A DNA stretch of 64,000 nt from Parietaria judaica (GCA_954871525.1 OX940870.1:7843501-7907500), one strand, 5' to 3'; positions 1-12,504 are shown, counted from the first letter of the stretch. Program-made: numbers and translations. The notes: generated by a model from the letters alone, not told the origin.

Positions 1-229
1 TTTGACTGGTTTAGACCTGCCGGAACAATTTGCCCTATTGCGAGATTCTGGTATATATAATTGCAGTCTTAATGAGACATACGTACTGATTGAGTCATTA
101 TGAGAATTAAATACTAAAAAGTTGTTAATTGATAAAATTAAATTGGGCCCTAATGCTTTAAATTGGGATAATATAGTGGATAGCATATGTTAAAACTTTT
201 ACAATTAAGGGCTGATACCAAGTTGCATC

Positions 230-540
230 TAGAGGTGTGCATGGCGGCGTCGTGATCTGTCGCGACCTGGTCGCCGGAAATCGCAGCTTCTGGCGTCGCG
301 ATGCGTCGCGGTGTTGCCAGTCGCGATCGGTCGCGACGTTGAGCGCGCGAGAGAGTGAGAGAGTGTGTGAGATGGAGAGAAAGAGAGAGACGGAGGGAGA
401 GAGAGACGGCCTCATTGCGATTTTCCTTCCCCATCGCGATGCATCGCGATTTTCATGGCGGAATCGCGATCCGTCGCGACGTCTTCTTCCCCGTCGCGAG
501 CCATCGCGAACCAGACTCACAACGTTTTTGTGCAGCTCTA
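230..540. mobile_element. Non-autonomous hAT element (MITE), 311 bp
   Basis: The ends are imperfect inverted repeats, TAGAGGTGTGCA on the left and TGTGCAGCTCTA on the right, which fit the TAGRGNTG-type hAT terminus. They are flanked by a perfect 8-bp duplication GTTGCATC at 222-229 and 541-548. The interior is GC-rich compared with its surroundings and packed with TCGCGA/TCGCGAC/TCGCGAT motifs, probably subterminal transposase-binding repeats. ORFs across it are accidental, because the repeats are open in several frames. Confidence 0.85.
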
Positions 541-548
541 GTTGCATC

Positions 549-928
549 CATGAATAAATAAATTAAATTAGCATCTTTTTTCTGAAATTTACTGCAAAGT
601 CTTACACTAAGCTTTCTTAATCTTATCGAATTATTTTTGTTAAAATCGTATTATGTTTCTTACGAACAGAACAGCAGTCTGTCCTTTAGAATGCAAAGTT
701 TCTTATCCTTTGACGGAGTTTTTATTTATTTTATATTTTAATAGAAAACCAGAAATGTACCATCATATATTTTATTCCATTTATAAGTAATAACACACGA
801 AACAAAATTATTAATAACTTTTTTTTAATGTATAGTAATAACTTCTAAGCTAACCAATTCCTTTACTTGCTATCTCGTCACCTGCCAGTGGGCCACACCT
901 AATTACTATCCTATTTTTCAATAATTTT
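549..928. other. Intergenic, AT-rich
   Basis: No ORF, RNA gene or repeat structure is recognisable. It separates the hAT MITE from the Mutator-like MITE. Confidence 0.6.
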
Positions 929-1295
929 GGGAAAATAACGGTATAAGTACTTAAAGTCTTTGAAAAGGAGACAATAAGTTCCTATTATTATTTTTGGGGT
1001 GACGAAAGTTACCAAACTCTTATTTTGTGTATTCCTTCATATTTTCGTCTAGAACCATGTTACATTTCACGTTTTTGAACTCATTAAATATACAATTTTT
1101 TTTATCATTGATGAATAAGTTTGCTTTTTTTTAATTAAAAGTACTATATTTAATAGGTTTAAAATACGTGATGCGGTTTGGGTGAAACATAACGAAAGAC
1201 AGAAAATAATAGTTTAGCAACTTTCGCCACTTCAAAAAATAAGAACTTACAATCTATTTTTCAAATACTTTAGGTACTTATGCTGCTATTTTCCC
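929..1295. mobile_element. Non-autonomous Mutator-like element (MULE MITE), 367 bp
   Basis: Inverted repeats of about 100 bp make up most of the element. The left arm starts GGGAAAATAACGGTATAAGT and the reverse complement of the right arm starts GGGAAAATAGCAGCATAAGT. The flanks AATAATTTT (920-928) and ATTAATTTT (1296-1304) are a 9-bp duplication with one mismatch, as expected for MULEs. It ends about 120 bp before the start codon of the WPP-domain gene, so it forms part of that gene's proximal promoter. Confidence 0.75.
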
Positions 1296-1418
1296 ATTAA
1301 TTTTTTATTTTATTAATTCGTAAAGTAAATGCAATGCCCATTTCCCCAAACCAGCAATAAAGCCGATCATTCACTCCACAGCAATAAAAGCTCGGAGAAA
1401 ATCGCCCTCTAAATAACA

Positions 1419-1835
1419 ATGGCCGAACCAGAGAGTGTCACCCAACCACCACCTACACCGTCTCAGCCGGAGCCGGAAGACTCGCCCGCCATTGACGAGC
1501 TCCCCAAAGCCGCCGGAGCGAAGATGAGCTTCAGCATTTGGCCGCCGGCGGAGCGCACGCGCCAGGCCGTGGTGGCGCGCCTGGTGGAGACGCTCTCGGC
1601 GCCCTCCGTCCTCTCCAAGCGCTACGGCACGCTCTCCCAGGGCGAGGCCACCTCGGCCGCGCGCGCGATCGAGGACGAGGCGTTCGCCGTCGCCGCGGCC
1701 TCCGCCGAGTCCGACGACGACGGGATCCAGATCCTGCAGGTCTACTCCAAGGAGATCAGCAGGAGAATGCTCGACGCCGTCAAGGCCAGGAGCGCCTCCG
1801 CCGACGATCCCAAGGTTGAGACCGACGCTTCTTGA
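1419..1835 (+). CDS. MAF1: WPP-domain MFP1 attachment factor (MAF1-like)
   Basis: Single-exon gene for 138 residues. After an acidic/proline-rich N-terminus (1-35) comes a WPP domain from about residue 36, with FSIWPP at 38-43, then TRQAVVARLVETLSAPSVLS and the GTLSQGEA segment, ending near residue 122. Family knowledge: plant WPP/MAF1 proteins are small nuclear-envelope and Golgi-associated proteins that bind coiled-coil partners such as MFP1 and WIT/WIP, and their WPP domain resembles the targeting domain of plant RanGAP. Length and lack of introns fit the family. The start is the first ATG after an in-frame upstream stop region and has the good context AACAATGGC. The coding region is strongly GC-rich against AT-rich flanks. 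WPP1, WPP2 and MAF1 cannot be told apart without an alignment. Confidence 0.93.
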   Translation: MAEPESVTQPPPTPSQPEPEDSPAIDELPKAAGAKMSFSIWPPAERTRQAVVARLVETLSAPSVLSKRYGTLSQGEATSAARAIEDEAFAVAAASAESDDDGIQILQVYSKEISRRMLDAVKARSASADDPKVETDAS

Positions 1836-2649
1836 TCGATCTGATCTCTCCGATTCCTGCTTTCTAGGGCTTTTTTGTAGCTTCGATCTACTGTTTGTCG
1901 AATGGTGCATTTAGGGTTTCAGATGTGCTTTCCGAGATCTGTTTTTGTACCTGCTTAATCCGGAGTGTTATTTACTGATGATGCCTATATAACCAATTTG
2001 ATCCTCGTCTTAACGTGCTTCAATTTCTCTCTTTCCCTGTTTATTATTATTATTATTCAAATCTCTGGTTCGAATCGTTGATCAGGAATCCATAGATGTT
2101 CTGTGATCTGCGGAGAGGAAGAACACTGTTTTTACCTATTGAACTATCAATATTATGCTAACTTCATTAGCCTAAGGTTGCTCATTTGACTGATTGTCTC
2201 GTTGACGAGCTAGGAGATTAACGTTTGATTAAGCTCGTTGACGAGCTTTTTTCGCATTGAATTCTCGAGTCCTGGGACAGGTCAGTATCAATGGCGTGAT
2301 TTCAGTCCATTTTAATGCTTGCTGGGTTATATCTTTTGATGCCATTCTTTGAATTCTGAATCATACTTTATGAGGGGCTTGTGCTCATGATTTGCAGTTT
2401 ATCACCTTGGTCTCTGCTTTTAATACTGAGTTATCGAAATTGATTCTTTTAACTGTGTGGGATTTTGATTCTCTCGCTTTTTTATGTTTGTTGAAGTGAA
2501 CAGATTCAGACAGTCATCGAGCTCAAACATACTCATCTTTTTCTTTTACTCTTTAATCATCGGTCTACTTTTTTTTTTTCCTTAGTACCCTTATCAGCTT
2601 TCATTTAGATCAAACTTCCGTTCTTGCACCTTCGCTTACAAATACTCAG
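1836..2649. other. Intergenic: 3' region of the MAF1-like gene
   Basis: Contains the 3'-UTR of the WPP-domain gene, T-rich DNA and a short near-palindromic repeat CTCGTTGACGAGCT (about 2199-2247). No coding potential is seen. Confidence 0.6.
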
Positions 2650-3185
2650 CGAACTTATATTTCGCATCTGGCTCGTTTGGTGTCCTTGCAACTTTCCTCG
2701 AACTCTGCAAACACGTAGCACGGAAGCTCTGCCTCGTCATCCTCGTTCTCCACCGCTCTCTCGTATACGGATCTACAACTAGAGACCTCTTCAGACTTTA
2801 TCTCGAATTTGGCGAACCGAATCCACACAGTAACCTTCCAATATCGCCCTAGCTCGCTTGAAATCCTTCTGCAATTCCTCATACTGCACGTGCTCAATCC
2901 ATTCTCTCATGTTCCCACGCCTGCCGCGAATGAGGTCCTCTAACTCCTTGCGGTGGCAGTAGTCACCAAGCTTGCAGGTGTTGGCCTTGGCGGCCGAATC
3001 TCTGCACTTTGCATGTGCTCGGCTGTGATCTGGATTGCTGGAGTTTTATTCTTGACGGGAGTTGCAGGAGCTTCACCTCGTCTTTGCGTGTAAGGTGTCC
3101 CACCGCCAGATTGGAATCTCTGCCTGCCATAGCTAGGGTTTTGGAGGTTTATGATTTCAGTTTGCGAAATAGATCTTGATTTCAA
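2650..3185 (-). pseudogene. Broken, truncated crooked-neck-like pre-mRNA splicing factor (CRNKL1/CLF1)
   Basis: Three reading frames in sequence match the N-terminal and central parts of crooked-neck proteins, which are HAT-repeat scaffolds of the Prp19/NineTeen spliceosome complex. From 3185 downward: a leader with KNKTPAIQITAEH and AEIRPPR (residues 45-70 of the first frame); after a frame change, KELEDLIRGRRGN and EHVQYEELQKDFKRARAILE; after another change near 2815, WIRFAKFE, CRSVYERAVE and FAEFEESCKDT, ending in a stop. The family is about 700 residues. Here the middle HAT repeats are missing between the RARAILE and WIRFAKFE blocks, and everything after the third block is lost. No introns separate the blocks. 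I read it as a decayed, possibly processed copy. It lies opposite and downstream of the MAF1-like gene. Confidence 0.8.
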
Positions 3186-4401
3186 ATAAGTTCGTTTATA
3201 TAGTGAATTCTCAAAATCAAGAAATGGGCTCTATTGGGCCTAACCTCCCAAGTTAATTGGTTCCAAATCGATCTTTAAGTTGGCTCTCTATTCGGTCTCT
3301 AATAATCGGTAATCTATTCATTAGGGGAAACTTTTTTTTTTTGACGAAATTCATTCGGGGAAACTTGATACCGCTTTTACCACATATTATTGTGCTCGGA
3401 GTCTTGAACATTCGGGATTTCAGTCATGCAATCTTAGGTATTGTAGAATTGTTAATGATTATATTGCTTTCTTTCACTCATTATTAGATATGTTTAAATT
3501 CATGCTATATATGTAAGCATTTTCTTTTTCATAGCTTTTCAACTAGTATAAGCTATTAAAATCAATTTTATCGCTTACAAATATGTTTTGCCACTGAATA
3601 TAAGATATTCGGATTTTTGTGGAAAAATACAAAAAATAAAATAGAATAAAATATGGCGTTCGAATTTTTATCCTTTTTAGCAAATGCTTATACTTGTTCA
3701 TTATTTTTGGAATGGAGTGCGTCCACGTTTTGCAAAATAAATTAGTAAATAATTTACTTGACACGACTGAATATATTGCTTTGCATATACTTGAATATAT
3801 TATTGATTACCGACACGACTGATCAGCGCATTTGATTATAAATACAAACGTTGGTCCTGCGGTTCTTAATTTAAGCAATAAGTTCATAACCATCAACTTC
3901 ATATATCTCAATAATATAATTTTAATTATCTTCTTTAATTCTTCGAGTAACGTTTGTGTAGTTATAAATTAGCAGTTAAACTATTTATAACAAAAAATCT
4001 ATGAGAAAAAAGCTCAAGCCTCAAGCTAACTTTACACGTGAGTTCAACGATGGACTAAATTGTTATTGCGTGGTTTTATTTTACCCCCTAAAACCTAACC
4101 GACCAAATCCTACAAGGAGCTAAAAAGAATAAGAATAAGAAAAAAACACATCCATCCCTTTGTTCTAAATGTTTATTAATTCCTTATCAACAATAATAAA
4201 AATAGCAATATTGAAAAAATTATTCTTTAATAAGTCGTTAATCACTAAAAAAGCCAATTGGAAAATATGTAGATTTACTCTTCGCTTTCATTTAGCTCTT
4301 ACAAAACAAAGACTCACTTCCAAAATCTTGACCTATATTTTCAAAAAAAAAAAAAAAAAATCTACATGCATGAAACGTGGCACTTAACTGTTAGCTGTAA
4401 C
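3186..4401. other. Intergenic, AT-rich
   Basis: Short spurious ORFs only. There is an A-run at about 4343-4360. No terminal repeats or gene similarity are recognised. Confidence 0.6.
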
Positions 4402-4770
4402 CAGGGACAGAGACAAGATTTTACCAAGAGGGGGCAAAAAAACTTAAGCCGGAATTTTTAGAATATAATATGATAAATAAAATATTTTTATAATTAATTT
4501 TTAATAATCGATAAAATATTTAGTGATACAATTATACAAAGATTATAACAAATGTATAATAAAAGAATCTTTATATTAAAAGATGAGTAATAATATAGCT
4601 CATAAGTATTAAGTTCCCAAATAACCAGTACACCAGAGTATTAACTTTATTTAATTATGGTATATTTAATATATATTGATAAAACTATATATATTTATTT
4701 ATTAAAAATCACGGATTTGAATCAAGTGGGGGCGGTTGTCCCCGTTCGGCCCTCACTAAATCTGCCACTG
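4402..4770. mobile_element. Non-autonomous hAT element (MITE), 369 bp
   Basis: The left end CAGGGACAGAGACAAGATTT pairs with the reverse complement of the right end, CAGTGGCAGATTTAGTGAGG. A perfect 8-bp duplication GCTGTAAC flanks it (4394-4401 and 4771-4778). The CAGNGRCAGA-type terminus is a common plant hAT MITE end. The interior is AT-rich and non-coding. Confidence 0.85.
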
Positions 4771-4778
4771 GCTGTAAC

Positions 4779-6994
4779 TATTTGTAAAAAATGAGTTTAA
4801 GAATTTATAGTTAAAAATGAGTGACAATGAAGACTTTAGTTTTTTACAAAAATATAACATATATAAATAAATAGAGACGTGTAATTCTCCGTTTTTAAAG
4901 TTCGATTATCAACGGTAAAGAAATACACGAAATATGATAGATACTATTACCTAACCTCCAAGGGACTCGCAGTCTCACGCATAGATTCTTTCACTATAGT
5001 TTATTTCATGAGTAGATTATCTAATTTTTTAAATGATATAAACTATAAAGTGTAATTTTTAAATAAGAAATAATGTGCTAAGAGTCTTCTTTCTTGATCT
5101 AATTATTTTCTTAATGAGTATGATCGGAAATTTTATTAGCATGATTGACCGGTCTGAGTTGGACTTTTCCAAATTATTGTATGTTTGTCTTTTAGTGACT
5201 GGCATGAAATAGGAATTCCATAATTTAAATGGAATAGTCTCCTTTTTAACATGTTAATGTTATGTCACATAATATCTGGTCTTAATTGAGAACACTAATC
5301 CTAATTGACAAAGCTTTTGACTGACAACGAAAATTAACTAATTTTAATTGTCATAAGGAGCTTCATTTTCTCACCTGGCTAGCTGTAAAGAATTTCAAAG
5401 CTCCTCTTCTGTGACTTTCAAACGTATATAATTACATGAGATTTTGGTCATAAGTACTTAATCTTGTATTAAATGTATTGGCATATCCTCAATTTTATTT
5501 AGATATTAGTACTCGCATGCCACAAAATATTTCCGCGATTTAATTTTACCCGTGTCAAGTTAATACATTTAATGAACTAAAAATAAGCGTCTTTAGTTTT
5601 TTTTTTTTTTTTATTGATATTTTTGGAGTTATATCATAAACGTACATATGTTTTTCATTTAAATGACCTTTAACACGACTTAGATGGAATTGATTCGTGC
5701 CATAAAAAAAGGGAAGATACCGGAACACTTGTAGAAGATCATCGGCTAAGTATCCCTACTAACAATAACAACATTGTTAGTTTGTTAATTGTTACTAATA
5801 CAAATAATTTTGCTATGATTAAAAATAATATATCCAGTAATTTGCTTAATTTTATTCTAAAGATTTTGGAGGTGGCGTAGCATTGCTCAAAAGTCAAAGA
5901 CAACTTAAATGCTTAAAGTGATATTTTCTGTATTGCAAGAAAACATAACCATATAATAAAATTTCCACACACAAAATATCATAAAGTCATTTATTTTTAT
6001 TCTAATTAATTTGGTGGAGTTGCATTAATATCAAATATGAGACACGATTAATTGTATGAAATGACATGCTCTTGAGAAACATTTAACTTATAGGAGACAT
6101 AATTAATTCATCTTCAAAATTCAATTTCGGCGACTCTTTCTACCTAACGCTAAGTCCGTTTTCAAAAACTTTTACACACAAAACACAACATATATATATA
6201 TATATATTATCAACTATATATATATATTATCTATAATAAAAAAAATAAAGAAATTGTACGAAATACTCATTTTATTACAAACCTATTATAGTAAACATTG
6301 TTTATTTTTAGGTGCCCATTTCTTCTATTTGTTAATGATCCATGGAATGAGCAGTTAAAACAAATAATATAAAAGTGTACTCTTTTTCCATATGGAATTT
6401 ATAAATATAAAAAATCTTATCAAATTATTATAACTTATTAAGCTCAATTCATTAAGATAAAAGAACTAATGAATGATGAGGAAGATTTGGCAAGCAATTT
6501 ATTGGGAGATTAGGTCATCATTTGCGTGGAAAAGTTAAGGAAGCCTGGTCAACGTTTACTTGGGTTCGGTACACCTGTCTCTGATCACAGATAATCATAC
6601 AAAGAAAGTACTATACAATATTTTTCCATAAACCAAATAATATATAAAGTACGAGTATTGCATTTGCTAGGCAATATATATTCGAACATGACTATGTCAT
6701 CTGTAATTTGTACAATTATTGTCAATAAAACGCTCATACAATCACGAATCCAGGCCATATTTCATCATCACTATACCAAAATCTGAAGAAAAAAGATGAT
6801 ACACCTACATGTGTGTGTATGTGTGTTTTTACACTTTACATAACATAATAAAAAATAAAAATAAAAACTAACCCTAAACCCACAACTAAAATTAAGATCT
6901 AAAGTCACAAACTTCAAATCTCTATTCAGTCATTGAGGAAAAAAAGAAGAAGAGAATTAATCAACCAAAGAATAGGGTCAAGAAAACAGGCTGC
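4779..6994. other. Intergenic, AT-rich
   Basis: No convincing gene. It holds a T-run near 5600 and short (TA)n stretches near 6190-6230. The last few hundred bases include the 3'-UTR of the minus-strand peptide gene. Confidence 0.6.
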
Positions 6995-7273
6995 TCAGTG
7001 ACCGGGTCCTCTTTTGCTTGGCCCTGAAGCTAACTTGAAGGCCAAGCTTCTCGCCAAAGGACGAGTTTTATCGCTAGTCGTGTTACCGCTTTCGCTCGAG
7101 TTGTTCGAAGAAACCGCGAACGAGGCCATCCCCGCAAGCTCGTGGCCTCCGTCGCCGCCGCATCCATTCTCCGACGCCGCTCGAAGCGCCCGGCAATCGG
7201 CCCCGCCGAGCTGGCACGAAACAATCAAGGCGGTGAAGAAAACCACAAAGACGACGCTTTTCGCCGAGTTCAT
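6995..7273 (-). CDS. PAMP-induced secreted peptide (PIP/PIPL) precursor
   Basis: 92-residue intronless precursor. Residues 1-25 are a hydrophobic signal peptide (VVFVVFFTALIVSC core), followed by a variable Ser/Asn/Gly-rich pro-region. The extreme C-terminus is SGPSKRGPGH (83-92), preceded by FKLA. The SGPS core with a terminal GxGH is diagnostic of the plant PIP/PIP-like family, secreted and processed signalling peptides related to IDA and CEP. Arabidopsis PIP1 is reported to act through RLK7 in immunity. Stop directly after the conserved His and overall length fit the family. The single motif makes it PIP1-like. The gene lies about 20 kb from a second precursor with two motifs on the other strand. 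Confidence 0.9.
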   Translation of the reverse strand: MNSAKSVVFVVFFTALIVSCQLGGADCRALRAASENGCGGDGGHELAGMASFAVSSNNSSESGNTTSDKTRPLARSLAFKLASGPSKRGPGH

Positions 7274-7378
7274 CTTCTTTACTACAAAGGGTTTGAGAGT
7301 TTTTCTTTTCTTTTTCTCTGTATGGTTTTTAATTTTGAAGAGGAATGAGAATGCCGGGTGGGTCTGTCTGCGAAGCGA

Positions 7379-7388
7379 TATTTATATA
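7379..7388 (-). promoter_or_regulatory. Probable TATA box of the PIP-like gene
   Basis: On the minus strand the sequence reads TATATAAATA, about 105 bp upstream of the start codon at 7273. That spacing allows a short 5'-UTR of roughly 75 bases. Inference from position and consensus only. Confidence 0.5.
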
Positions 7389-10300
7389 TGCGAGATATAC
7401 GGAAAGTCGGAGAGGTTGCGCAAGTGGGGTCGGCGAAAGATTGTTTGACTTGGCCTTTGAATATTATTATATTATATAATTATATATATTTTTTCTCACT
7501 TGTGTTGTGGAAAAATGAGGCTTCTTTGAAATGTTGTTGGTGCTGTGAGAATTTGACTTTGGCGCGCAAGTCTGCCTTTCGTACTCGCTGAAGTCACCAA
7601 CGAAAAGCGCAGAGGAAGCTCTTTTGCATGGGGTTTCCGAGTCACGTCCGAGCTCGGGCTTTGGGTTCACACGGTCGTGTCTGATCTGATCCTACGCGTG
7701 GCGCTTTAGTGGTCACATGATCTGTACAACGCGCCAGCCAGCCAATTAGAGGGGAGATAGAGTGTGTGCGTGACACGTGTCGTAATTGGGCAGTGATGAG
7801 GCAAGTTAAGGAGGGACACGGTGTCTAATCACACGTATATGTTGGTTGAGCTACAACGGATCTTTGGAATAGAGACGGTGGGTTTTCCTTGGGAAAGAGG
7901 CAAGAGAGGAGGATATGTAATGAAAAGTGCAATTTTATCTCTTTATCTTTTTTTTATTTGTGACACTTGGTGCGTGACATGTACAATAATGTGTGCCCTG
8001 TTGAATTGGAGTGACGGTGCACAATGTTCTTCGAACTTTACACACTGCTAATAAACTTTATAGTTTATACTTATAAGTAACTAAGGCTCTTGGTTAATAT
8101 TCCAAATTAATTATTATAGTAATTATTTTTAGAGTTTCTGGCTTGAATGCTTTGATTAGTTTCGATGTTTTACGGAGCGATTTTAATTTTGTTGACATGG
8201 CGGACAATAAAAGAAACGGATCTGATTTTGAGAGCTTTTTAATGGAAGCTAGTGAGATGCCCTATAATTAATAAACCGGATCTCATATGAACTTCTCGAA
8301 GAAAAAGAAAAGTTATAATTTAAACCCGTTACCGGTTTTGAGAGTTTTTTTAGTGGACGTGAGAAGTCGTGCTAATAGGCCCGGTCCCATATGAATATTT
8401 GGAATATGTAATGAATTTTTAGGATTATTATACACGGTTATTATTATTTTTTTCCGCAGTGTCGTCAAAATTTTAGTCAAGAAAATAGTCCAGAAGAAGT
8501 TGTTAATATAGATTACAGAAAAAATAGGTCAAATCCATCGTTCTCTTTAGTGTTGTTTCCCTTCTGCGCGGTTCGATTTAAAACATTAAACCAATATTTG
8601 TGATTAATATTATTTTCTTAGGAGTAGTTTGTTTGTGATGAACCGTCGGCAAATGCTAAGAGTAAATTATGAGACTCCCGCGGAATGAGATGTCTCTGTC
8701 TCACTGTCGATTTGGACTTTATGTGAGGTTTTACCCTAAAACCTAGCTGTCCTAATCAAGGGCTTTTGAAATATTATATTTTCAAAGGAAGAACAAGGAA
8801 AGATGAAAGGCAGGAATTGAACATGTTCAACAATTTCAGCGTCTCTTTAGGAGGAACATGGGATTGCTTTGCCGTAATTGGATTATGTGCTTGTTCCTTT
8901 GTAGCTGCTCACTTGTCACCTTCTTCCTTTTCAATATTTTCAAACCGAGCCAAGGGCATCTTTTCATTCTTGACCCACCTTTTTCACACGTGGGATCATC
9001 ACATTACTACTAGCTATTTGTTATATCCTATAATTAGTAACTACTTACATTCACAAATTAGAGTTTAGTCGTTGATTTAGCCATAAGTTCATAGTATGGT
9101 CTACTTGGATACCAACATCTAACGGAATAATAAGCGTGTAAGTTACATATAATTATATATACAATAGAGTTAAATGGTGGCAAGTATATACTTAAGTTAT
9201 TTTCAAATGGGCGGCATAGACCAAATTTTATTTTTTCAGTGAAGAAATATACATAAAGTTCTACTTTGTTAGCATTTTGCATTTACTTAACTGTGGCTTG
9301 AATTCATTCCGTCAATTTTATCTTAACATGATTAACCTTATTCGTCGGCAAAAGGTTTATGGATGCGTTGCAGAGGTCAAGTCAAAGAGCGACTACAATA
9401 TTCTATTGATTTGTGGATCTACACTTCCCGGAGCATCGGGACACACCGTTGTCCTATGATGTTGGGCTTTTATTTTATTTTCTTGTTGCGTTTTTCATTG
9501 AGAACTTCTTTCATTCTCCAGTTATATTTTCATTGAATCTCAAATAGGGTTAATGTCCTTAGAAAGTGGACGAAAAGAATTTAAGCCGCAATAAATATTG
9601 AACATTGGGTACATGCATGTTAGAGTAAAGTAATACTTGGATACATATGTCATTAAAAAAAAAGTCTATGCCACCCTATTTTAAAATAATTTGATTACAT
9701 TTGGTGTTGCAACATTTTGATCCAATAGTTGGTTTCTGTGTAAATATACAAGCTTTTGATGTTTACCTCTTCTTTCGGGGCTTTAGATTATAATCTCCAA
9801 AATATCTATTCACATTAATGACTAATGATTGGGTATATATGTATTAAAAAAAGGTTACGAGCTTTAGTTAATAATAATAGTATACTATCTATAATTTTGT
9901 ATTTGCCTCGCACTTTTTTTCTTACAACAACTTAAAAATAGAGATAATAAATCAATTCATTATTGAACTGCTTATGATCTTTTCACACGGCACGGGGGTA
10001 GTCAAGAAAGCACACTAAAAATGCAGAATTATATAACAAGAAATAAGCATTTGATTTGGTGTATCCGTGAAGCAATTAAGCAAATGAGATTTAGAGAAAC
10101 AAATTTCCACTATTTTATTGATGAAAATAATTCAAGTGATACGTGTTAAAGATTGCATAAATCTCGATGAATTTCCACATAAGGCGTGTTTTCCTTGGTA
10201 CTACTAGCAAGTCTTACTTGCAATCTTAATCTTGAATCGCCATCACTTCCATACATATAATATGTATACTGTATACATACCAACTTGGTAGGTAAGGTGA

Positions 10301-10391
10301 TGTATGTTCTTATATAAATTGCTGATCTCTAATATCTTCTACAATCGGTTATAATAATCTCATTATGAATAACCGTAGTACTTTGTACTAA

Positions 10392-10446
<55 letters not shown>

Positions 10447-11732
10447 GCTTTATAAGTAAATTTGGTAGTTATGAATATGATTGTGAGTGATAACCAAAAA
10501 ACAAGAGAGAGTAACGCATCACTTCACCTTTTTCTACGATAATATATGAATGAAAAATCTTTATAGTTCACTATTTATTTTTAATCTTTGTTTCTGGATG
10601 TTTATACTTCATTACAGAACTATCAGCCTTGTTTCTTGTTTTTGCGTTTTTTAGATATCAAGCTCTTCGGAATTTGGGTTAGTTACGAGAAATTTCGTAC
10701 CTTCATTTAATAATATTAAAATAATAATAATGATAACCCAAACAAAGAACATATGTGTACACATCTCAATTTAATTACTTTAGTCTTGGGTCGTGTTTTG
10801 CATCATTGAATGTGAAGAAGTACTAATAGGCAATAGCTGATTAAAAAAAAAAAAAGTATTAAGATCCGTATTGAAGACTCTTGAGGATTTGAATATCAAC
10901 CGAAGAAGCTGAAATAATGCATTGTGAAATGTGAATCATGTGGTCAATAGAAAAATGTTCTGTACGAATATAATAGGTGTTTATTTTGTGGGCTTGTAAC
11001 TCGTGACTCGTGAGCTTAGTTCGATGTTGAAGTTGACATTAATGAGTTGCAATGTAGGAATAAATTTAGGACCATACGGAGACACCATACATATTCGTGC
11101 ACGAGCCATTAAAATCGGAGTTTATATATCAAAACAAGCAAAGCGTTTGTTGAGTTTGTCTACACGGACGCTGACATTTTTTTTTCATGGGGCTCAATTA
11201 TTTTTCATGTAATATTAATTGCCAAAATACTAGTATTCCACAAATAACACCTATCATGATCTCATCATAGCATGCTAGTCTTTTTTTTTTTTATTACTTT
11301 CTTGATTATGTTTCATTTTTAATTATTTTTTTATGTGTTTTCAATAGTGCATCAACTGATTTTTATTATTTTGTATATGATCAATACCGACAGCACCAGT
11401 ATTATTCGACATCGCATCACTAATTTGTTTCTTTCTGTGTAAATGTGTTTAATTGTAAACTAAACACACTGAAGTAAAACGTTTCGATATATTTATATAT
11501 AATGAACTCTAATATAATTATGTTCTGGTCCCAACGACCAAGGTTCTGGACATTGATGAGTGATGACCACTCTCGATCATCGCCGTCTTTTAATATGGAG
11601 TCAAAGAAATGGTGCTGAATTTCGTAATGACTTATATGCTCCAGTCATTTTGTTTTGCTTTGTCACCATTTCTTTGCCTTTCAGAAATTGGGTTCGGGTT
11701 CGAGAAAATCAAAACACGAAAATTCGAGTTTG
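7389..11732. other. Long intergenic region, AT-rich
   Basis: 4.3 kb without a recognisable gene. The first part is the upstream region of the PIP-like gene. The ORF at 8766-9068 (100 codons) and others have no recognisable domain or plant codon-use bias, and I left them out. An (AT)n microsatellite lies at 10394-10443. Confidence 0.6.
10394..10443. repeat. (AT)n microsatellite, about 50 bp
   Basis: Uninterrupted AT dinucleotide repeat seen directly. Confidence 0.95.
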
Positions 11733-11740
11733 GTTTTGGG

Positions 11741-12496
11741 CAGTGGCGTAGACACGTTATGACATTTGCAGTCAGAGCTGCAACTCAAATTTTCAAACCT
11801 ATCACATTGAGTTGGTGCACAAAGATGTTAAGCTTGGTAAGAAGTCCAATTAATGTTTATTTTTACAATTTATATTTTACCACTTTAAATTTAGATTTTT
11901 ATGATAGGATAATTAGGTAATAATATGTTAAGTCAATAAATATGACGCGATGCATATTAAAATTAATTATAAAAATAAATTAATATTTACGTTCTTTTGA
12001 ACTAGGTTTAGACAATATCCATCAATTGAAATTAATTATCTAAATATATATAATTGTTATTTTTGTAATTATATAAATATCATTTCAAATGTCTATTTAT
12101 AGTATATTATTATATATCACTTTTACAAATTCTATTCATAATAATATAAAAAACAATCTTTTATTGTATTTAATAAATCAAAATCTATTCCGAGCTTCAA
12201 AATATATACCGCCTAAGGCCGCTCACAACGTGAGACTATGATATTGTATAACAAGTATTGTATGTTTAACGTCGGACTATGATATTGCATACAAAATATT
12301 GTATGTCTACTTTTAAAAGACAAAAAAAATACAACGTCGTATTTTGTACTAGGTAACATTATCTATTTTTTAGTAGATGTTATAATGTGAGTTATATGCT
12401 TGAAAAAAAGAAATTAAGAATTTACTTAGAAAAAAAAAATCGTTAAAAACTTTATCTTAAGACTTCACCTGAATAGAAATCCTGGCTCCACCCTTG
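11741..12496. mobile_element. Probable non-autonomous hAT element, 756 bp
   Basis: Left end CAGTGGCGTAGACACG; reverse complement of the right end CAAGGGTGGAGCCAGG. The CARKGGYGKAGMCA pattern resembles the widespread plant hAT terminus CAGTGGCGGAGCCA. The flanks GTTTTGGG (11733-11740) and GTTTTGGA (12497-12504) match at 7 of 8 bases. The flank itself is part of a local repeat (GGTTTTGG-TAGTGAAAAA occurs twice to the right), which weakens the duplication argument. The interior is AT-rich and non-coding. Confidence 0.6.
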
Positions 12497-12504
12497 GTTT
12501 TGGA

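Noticed and set aside
1371..1910. Minus-strand ORF of 179 codons opposite the MAF1-like gene
   Set aside because: Shadow of the GC-rich WPP-domain gene; no independent domain.
8766..9068. Possible small secreted or membrane protein of 100 codons
   Set aside because: No signal peptide at the start, no family resemblance, and AT-rich composition typical of chance ORFs here.
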